9,212 bases of DNA, from positions 1 to 9,212 of the forward strand of contig JAITTC010000187.1 in NCBI GenBank assembly GCA_031287285.1. The letters run 5' to 3'. The translations under genes were made by a program, and so were the position numbers. Within the stretch, counting starts at the first letter, position 1. Every line of letters begins with the position of its first letter. This document shows, piece after piece, positions 5,221 through 9,212 of the stretch. Source of the stretch: Christensenellaceae bacterium. GTDB lineage: Bacteria > Bacillota > Clostridia > Christensenellales > UBA1750. The notes beneath the pieces are model-generated. The model saw nothing but the letters and a program-made list of their open reading frames with translations. It was not told where the DNA came from and ran no database searches.

Positions 5221-7776
5221 ATGCCGCCGGAGCACTTTTTTTATGATGATCCCGCCCCTTCTTCCTGGCTGCCCAGCATGCCCCTGGCGCGGCCGCGCCT
5301 CTATCAGCTGCTGGAAGAGGCGCTGCGGCAGCCTCTGGTTGTGATTTCAGCGGGAGCGGGCTTTGGAAAGAGCTCTATCGCCCATGATTTTTTCCGGCAA
5401 TACGATGCCCTGACAACCTGGATTCAGCTCTCGGAGCACGACAACATGCCTTCCCGCTTTTGGGAGCATTACGTCAACACGGTCACGAAACTGGACGCGC
5501 AATTTGCCGAAAGGGCAGCCACCATCGGCTTCCCGAAAGAAGAGCAGTCGCTTTCTGCCTACCTTGCCCTTCTTCATGAAGCGTTTTCCGCGCAGCGCAT
5601 CCATATTTTAGTTTTAGACGACTTCCACCTCATCACAGAACCCCGGATGCTTCGCTCTTTTGAAGCCCTAACCCAAAATCTGGCCCCGAATTGGCGAATG
5701 GTCTTTCTTTCAAGGACCTCGCCAGAGCGCGGCATGCCTAACCTCTTCATCCGCGAGGATATCGCCCGCATCGGCGAAAAGGATCTTCGCTTTACGGATG
5801 ATGAGATCTCCGCGTATTTCCAGCAGCTGGGCATTCCCCTTACGCTAGAGGAGCTCTCTAACATCGCGCTGGATACCGACGGCTGGGCCTTTGCCATCCG
5901 GCTGATCGAGTTGTTTTTCAGCCGCATGCCGGAACCCAAGCGCTATATCCGCAGCGCTGTACGTCAAAACCTCTTCAAGGTCATCGAAAACGAAATCTTT
6001 TTGCGCGCATCCAAAAGGCTGCAGCGCTTCCTCATCCGGCTCTCGCTGATCGACATTCTCTCTGCCGATCTGGTTTTGGAGTTGGCGGGCGATGCATCGC
6101 TAATCGAAGAGCTCGATCAGCTCAACGCTTGCATTCACTTCGATGTGTACCTAAACGCCTACCTGATCCACCACCTCTTTTTAGACCTTCTTCGGCATAA
6201 GCAATCCCTCCTTACGGAGAAAGAGCGGTGCGATACCTACCGAATTGCCGCCCAATGGGCTCAATGCAACGGCTACACGATCGACGCGATCTCGTACTAC
6301 GATCAGTGCGGCGGTTACGAGCAAATCGTCCGCATCGTCGCGAAGCTCGTTACCCAGCTGCCCCTGGACACGATGGTTTTTGCCCTTGAAATCTTCGATC
6401 GCTTGCCGGAAGAGGTGCTGAATACGGTGGCGCTTTCCGCCGTCATGCACCTGCGGCTCGCCTTCGGCACGGGGCAGTTGGAAAGGGCGCTGGAACTCGC
6501 GGCCATGTATGAAAAGAAGTACCTTGCCATGGGCGATACCCAGTTTGCCAGCCAGATGCTGGCCGGCGTCTATTATTGCTGGGGCATCACGCGGCTATTG
6601 CGCTCTACGGTGGATCACCGCTACGATTCCCACCTTTATTTTTCCAGGCAGGATGCCTGCATGACCAAGTACCCTTCCGGCATGCCCGGCGCGGCGGCGG
6701 AGCTTCCGGCCGGCTGTTGGGCCATCAGCGTCGGCAGCGCCCGGGAGGGCGCCCCGGAAGAATCCATCGACTCCTTACGCCTCTCCTCCTTCCATGTTTC
6801 GCATGCCCTGAACGGCACCATGAGCGGCTGGAGCGAGATCGCCCTGGGCGAACTCGCCTTTTACCGAAACAATCTAGAGGAGGCGGAAACCCATCTGGCA
6901 CTGGGCTTTAGCAAGGCCATCCAATGCGAGCAGTTCGACGTTTCACATCGGGCGCTGTGCTACCTATTGCGCATAGGCTTTGCGCAGGGCGATCTGCCCA
7001 AGGCGGAGCGTGCCTTCGATGCGCTCGGCGCCTTGCTGAACGAGAAGGGCTATGAGGCAAGGCAGAAGACCCACGACATCGCAAAGGGCCTTTACGCCTT
7101 CCTGCTGCGCGATCCAGGCGGCGTGCCGAACTGGCTGCGCGGCAATTTCTCGGCCTATGCGCACCCCAGCCTGCCAGAAAATCTTGGCAACCAAATAAAA
7201 TTGCGTTACCGCTACATGGTTCGCGACTACCCGGCCGTCTTAAGCTGCCTGGAGGAGCTCTTGGGCCGCGAATCCGTCCTCTATGGCCGCGTGGAAGCCC
7301 TGGCCATGGGCGCCTGCGTGCTCTACCAGATGCGCAACAAGGAAGAGGCCTTCAAAACCCTGCTTAAAGCCTACGAAAACGCCGCCCCAAACCGGCTTTT
7401 GATGCCTTTTTTAGAACTTGGCAAGGATATGCGCACCTTGACCGCCTCTGCCCTTCGGGAAGAGGGCATCGGCATCCCAAGGGAATGGCTCAAGAAGGTT
7501 AACCAGCACGCTTCCGCCTACGCCAAGCAGCGGGCGCATACCATCCTGGCCTACAACGCGGCCCACCACATGCAGGCGGGCATTCAGCTATCGGCACGCG
7601 AAGCCCAAGTGCTGCGCGACCTGAGCCACGGCCTATCGCGCTCTGAAATCGCGGCGAGCGAGGGCATCTCCCTCAACACCGTCAAGCTCGTGCTCCACTC
7701 GATCTATGGCAAACTTGGCGCCAGCAGCCTGACGGACGCCATCCGCATCGCCACGGAGCGGGGGCTGGTGCACTAG
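5221..7776 (+). CDS. Large MalT-like LuxR-family transcription regulator with STAND ATPase
   Basis: This 851-residue protein has the layout of the MalT/LAL class. An N-terminal ATPase carries Walker A AGAGFGKS (44-51, Lys50), Walker B ILVLDDFHLI (129-138, Asp133-Asp134), the sensor segment FLSRTSPE (162-169), DLRFTDDE (188-195) and the conserved TDGWAFAIRL (219-228). A long helical region (about 240-780) follows, likely TPR-like repeats that bind an inducer or partner. A LuxR/GerE helix-turn-helix ends the chain (about 789-851), with LSAREAQVL and SLNTVKLVLHSIYGKLGA. Family knowledge: such proteins oligomerise with ATP and an inducer to activate transcription, MalT with maltotriose being the model. 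The inducer here is unknown. The gene starts 125 bases after the hydrolase. No clear promoter or terminator lies in that gap, so it may be the last gene of the operon or have a weak promoter of its own. Confidence 0.93.
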   Translation: MPPEHFFYDDPAPSSWLPSMPLARPRLYQLLEEALRQPLVVISAGAGFGKSSIAHDFFRQYDALTTWIQLSEHDNMPSRFWEHYVNTVTKLDAQFAERAATIGFPKEEQSLSAYLALLHEAFSAQRIHILVLDDFHLITEPRMLRSFEALTQNLAPNWRMVFLSRTSPERGMPNLFIREDIARIGEKDLRFTDDEISAYFQQLGIPLTLEELSNIALDTDGWAFAIRLIELFFSRMPEPKRYIRSAVRQNLFKVIENEIFLRASKRLQRFLIRLSLIDILSADLVLELAGDASLIEELDQLNACIHFDVYLNAYLIHHLFLDLLRHKQSLLTEKERCDTYRIAAQWAQCNGYTIDAISYYDQCGGYEQIVRIVAKLVTQLPLDTMVFALEIFDRLPEEVLNTVALSAVMHLRLAFGTGQLERALELAAMYEKKYLAMGDTQFASQMLAGVYYCWGITRLLRSTVDHRYDSHLYFSRQDACMTKYPSGMPGAAAELPAGCWAISVGSAREGAPEESIDSLRLSSFHVSHALNGTMSGWSEIALGELAFYRNNLEEAETHLALGFSKAIQCEQFDVSHRALCYLLRIGFAQGDLPKAERAFDALGALLNEKGYEARQKTHDIAKGLYAFLLRDPGGVPNWLRGNFSAYAHPSLPENLGNQIKLRYRYMVRDYPAVLSCLEELLGRESVLYGRVEALAMGACVLYQMRNKEEAFKTLLKAYENAAPNRLLMPFLELGKDMRTLTASALREEGIGIPREWLKKVNQHASAYAKQRAHTILAYNAAHHMQAGIQLSAREAQVLRDLSHGLSRSEIAASEGISLNTVKLVLHSIYGKLGASSLTDAIRIATERGLVH

Positions 7777-7837
7777 GATTGCGCGCCGGGGGCTGCCTTC
7801 GCCGTTGGGGCCTTTCCGCCTTGCGGCTAAATTCACC

Positions 7838-7861
7838 AGGCTCTTGATTCAGCCTTTTCTT
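7838..7861 (+). terminator. Weak intrinsic terminator candidate after the MalT-like gene
   Basis: AGGCT (7838-7842) pairs with AGCCT (7851-7855) around an 8-base loop, followed by TTTTCTT (7855-7861). It lies about 60 bases past the stop. The stem is short and the T-run interrupted, so efficiency is doubtful. It is the only stem followed by a T-run seen close downstream of the MalT-like gene. Confidence 0.35.
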
Positions 7862-8050
7862 CGCTTAATGGGCTGAGCGAGCCTGCCGGCAAGAGGGGGC
7901 GTTTTAACGCATGGAATGGCCCCGCCTCTTAGGGCCCCGCGCGCGGCCCTCTCGCGAACAAGGCCGCCTTGTGCCGCCGGGAACCGTGCAAAGCGCTTCC
8001 TTTTTGGCTTTGCCCGCATGCCAAAAGCGCAAAACGCCTTCCGAAGAGCA

Positions 8051-8075
8051 AAAAAGATTCGATTCGTATCTTTTT
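8051..8075. repeat. AT-rich inverted repeat upstream of the polymerase promoter
   Basis: AAAAAGAT (8051-8058) and ATCTTTTT (8068-8075) are perfect inverted copies around a 9-base centre that itself repeats ATTCG. It lies 23 bases before the -35 of the polymerase promoter. It could be an operator, or a weak terminator working in either direction. It does not match the Gram-positive LexA (DinR) box. Confidence 0.5.
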
Positions 8076-8097
8076 GTCCCTTTAGCACTCAAAAGCC

Positions 8098-8126
8098 TTG
8101 CGGTTTCATTTTTTTTGCCCTATAAT
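8098..8126 (+). promoter_or_regulatory. Sigma-A type promoter of the Y-family polymerase gene
   Basis: TTGCGG (8098-8103) and a perfect TATAAT (8121-8126) are 17 bases apart. The start should fall near 8133, giving a leader of about 30 bases. A GGAAGTG ribosome site (8149-8155) precedes the ATG at 8163 by seven bases. No LexA-box-like sequence overlaps the promoter. Confidence 0.8.
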
Positions 8127-8162
8127 AGCTACAAATCGTTGATTATATGGAAGTGAATTTCG

Positions 8163-9212
8163 ATGGCCGAAAAAACGATTCTGCATGCGGATTTAAACAA
8201 TTTCTACGCCTCGGTCGAAAGCTTAGAGCACCCGGAGTTCCGGCGCGTTCCGCTGGCCGTCTGCGGTGAAGAAAGCCTGCGCCATGGCATCGTGCTGGCC
8301 AAAAACGACATAGCAAAGGCCTTTGGCGTTTACACGGGCCAGGTCGTCTGGCAGGCGCGGCAAATCTGCCCGCATCTTCAGGTCGTCGCCCCGCATATGG
8401 AAAAATACCGTGAGCACGCCACGATGGCTCGCGCCGTTTACGCCCGCTATACCGACCGCGTCGAGCCCTTCGGCCTGGATGAAGCCTGGCTCGACGTCAG
8501 CGGCAGCGCCTCTCTCTTTGGCTCCGGCCGCCAGATCGCGGATCGCCTCCGCGCCGATATGCTGCGCGAAACGGGCCTGAGCATCTCGGTCGGCGTGGCC
8601 GATAACAAGGTCTTCGCCAAGCTTGGCTCCGACATGAAGAAGCCCAACGCCACCACGGTTCTGCTGCCCGGCGAGTACGAGCAAACCGTCTGGCCCCTGC
8701 CCGTGGGCGAACTGCTCTATGTGGGGCGCTCCACCAGGCGCAAGCTGCAAAACATCGGCCTATACACCATCGGTGACGTGGCCCGTGCCCCGCTTGGCAC
8801 CTTGACCCGCCTGCTTGGCAAATGGGGCGAAACGCTGCACAGCTACGCAAACGGGCTCGACGATTCCCCGGTCGCGCTCTTTGACCACCGGGGGGCAATG
8901 AAGAGCATCGGCAACTCCACCACCTTGCAAAAAAACCTTAACACGGCTGAGGAAGTCAAGATCGTTTTTCAGGTTTTGGCCGATTCGGTTTCGTCCAGGC
9001 TGCGCAAGGCAGGCTTCAAGGCTTCGACCCTGCACATCGGCGTGCGCGACGCGGATCTAAACTGGAGCGGCAAGCAAACAAAGCTCGCCGCACCGAGCTG
9101 CCTTTTCCGCGAGCTTTGGCAGGCCGCCCTCACGCTCTATCTATCTTCCTTCGATCAAAACAAGCCAGTCCGCGCGCTGGGTCTGCGCTGCTCTGATCTG
9201 CGGCCCTTCAGC
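8163..9212 (+). CDS. Y-family translesion DNA polymerase, DinB/UmuC type (C-terminus cut by window edge)
   Basis: The frame is open from ATG 8163 to the right edge, exactly 350 codons. The N-terminus has ADLNNFYASVE (9-19), the first catalytic motif, with metal-binding Asp10 and Tyr15 at the steric-gate position. EPFGLDEAWLDVSG (101-114) carries the second catalytic pair Asp106-Glu107. SVGVADNKVFAKLGSDMKKP (142-161) is the conserved palm/thumb segment. Residues about 180-235 form the helix-hairpin-helix thumb and about 245-350 the little-finger domain, which is nearly complete. The motif RHGIVLAKN (40-48) resembles the Clostridia/Bacillus branch of DinB-like polymerases. The role is error-prone bypass of damaged template in the cytoplasm. 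It has its own promoter and seems unrelated in function to the regulator genes upstream. No damage-repressor box was found, so its control is unclear. The exact subfamily is not assigned. Confidence 0.95.
   Translation, partial: MAEKTILHADLNNFYASVESLEHPEFRRVPLAVCGEESLRHGIVLAKNDIAKAFGVYTGQVVWQARQICPHLQVVAPHMEKYREHATMARAVYARYTDRVEPFGLDEAWLDVSGSASLFGSGRQIADRLRADMLRETGLSISVGVADNKVFAKLGSDMKKPNATTVLLPGEYEQTVWPLPVGELLYVGRSTRRKLQNIGLYTIGDVARAPLGTLTRLLGKWGETLHSYANGLDDSPVALFDHRGAMKSIGNSTTLQKNLNTAEEVKIVFQVLADSVSSRLRKAGFKASTLHIGVRDADLNWSGKQTKLAAPSCLFRELWQAALTLYLSSFDQNKPVRALGLRCSDLRPFS

Larger units (their letters stand above)
7777..8162. other. GC-rich, hairpin-rich non-coding stretch between the MalT-like regulator and the polymerase gene
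   Basis: No credible gene is seen on either strand in these 386 bases; the open frames present have no ribosome site or family signature. It holds several perfect stems. AGGGCC/GGCCCT (7931-7936 with 7945-7950) and ACAAGG/CCTTGT (7958-7963 with 7967-7972) are compatible. GCAAAGC/GCTTTGC (7988-7994 with 8007-8013) and TTTTGGC/GCCAAAA (8002-8008 with 8020-8026) overlap and exclude each other. The right end turns AT-rich and carries the polymerase promoter. A structured RNA is possible, but no known class was recognised. Confidence 0.5.

Noticed and set aside
7849..8156. Several overlapping 60-80 codon frames on both strands of the intergenic stretch.
   Set aside because: They lack good ribosome sites, are Arg/Ala/Pro-rich low-information sequences, and run across the polymerase promoter or hairpins.
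8098..8162. Search for a LexA (DinR) box at the polymerase promoter.
   Set aside because: No CGAAC-N4-GTTCG-like sequence is present between the promoter and the start codon.
8223..8750. Minus-strand open frame of 175 codons opposite the polymerase gene.
   Set aside because: The plus strand here encodes an intact Y-family polymerase with its catalytic motifs. The minus frame has no family signature.

Overview
The window looks like chromosome from a GC-rich Gram-positive bacterium of the Clostridia type. The evidence is near-consensus sigma-A promoters with 17-base spacers, strong GGAGG-type ribosome sites, a lipobox lipoprotein, and protein families common in gut Clostridia. The species cannot be named from the sequence. 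There are seven real coding regions, of which two run off the window ends. No transposon, CRISPR array, rRNA or tRNA was seen.

Left arm (1-940, minus strand): the N-terminal part of a secreted trypsin/HtrA-like serine protease (cut by the left edge), preceded by a 96-residue protein with four paired Cys/His zinc-binding motifs. A divergent intergenic region (941-1152) carries a strong rightward promoter, a weaker leftward promoter candidate, and a hairpin with a T-run in the rightward leader that looks like a transcription attenuator.

Central block (1153-7776, plus strand): a sugar-type ABC solute-binding lipoprotein; a two-pass membrane protein with a large outside domain and a LuxR-type DNA-binding domain at its C-terminus; a monoacylglycerol-lipase-like alpha/beta hydrolase; and, after a 125-base gap, a large MalT-like LuxR regulator with an N-terminal STAND ATPase. 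The first three genes are closely spaced and probably co-transcribed. No ABC permease or ATPase gene lies among them. This suggests, as inference, that the binding protein reports ligand to the membrane regulator instead of, or as well as, feeding a transporter encoded elsewhere.

Right arm (7777-9212, plus strand): a GC-rich, hairpin-rich non-coding stretch of about 385 bases, then a clear promoter and a Y-family (DinB-type) translesion DNA polymerase that runs off the right edge.
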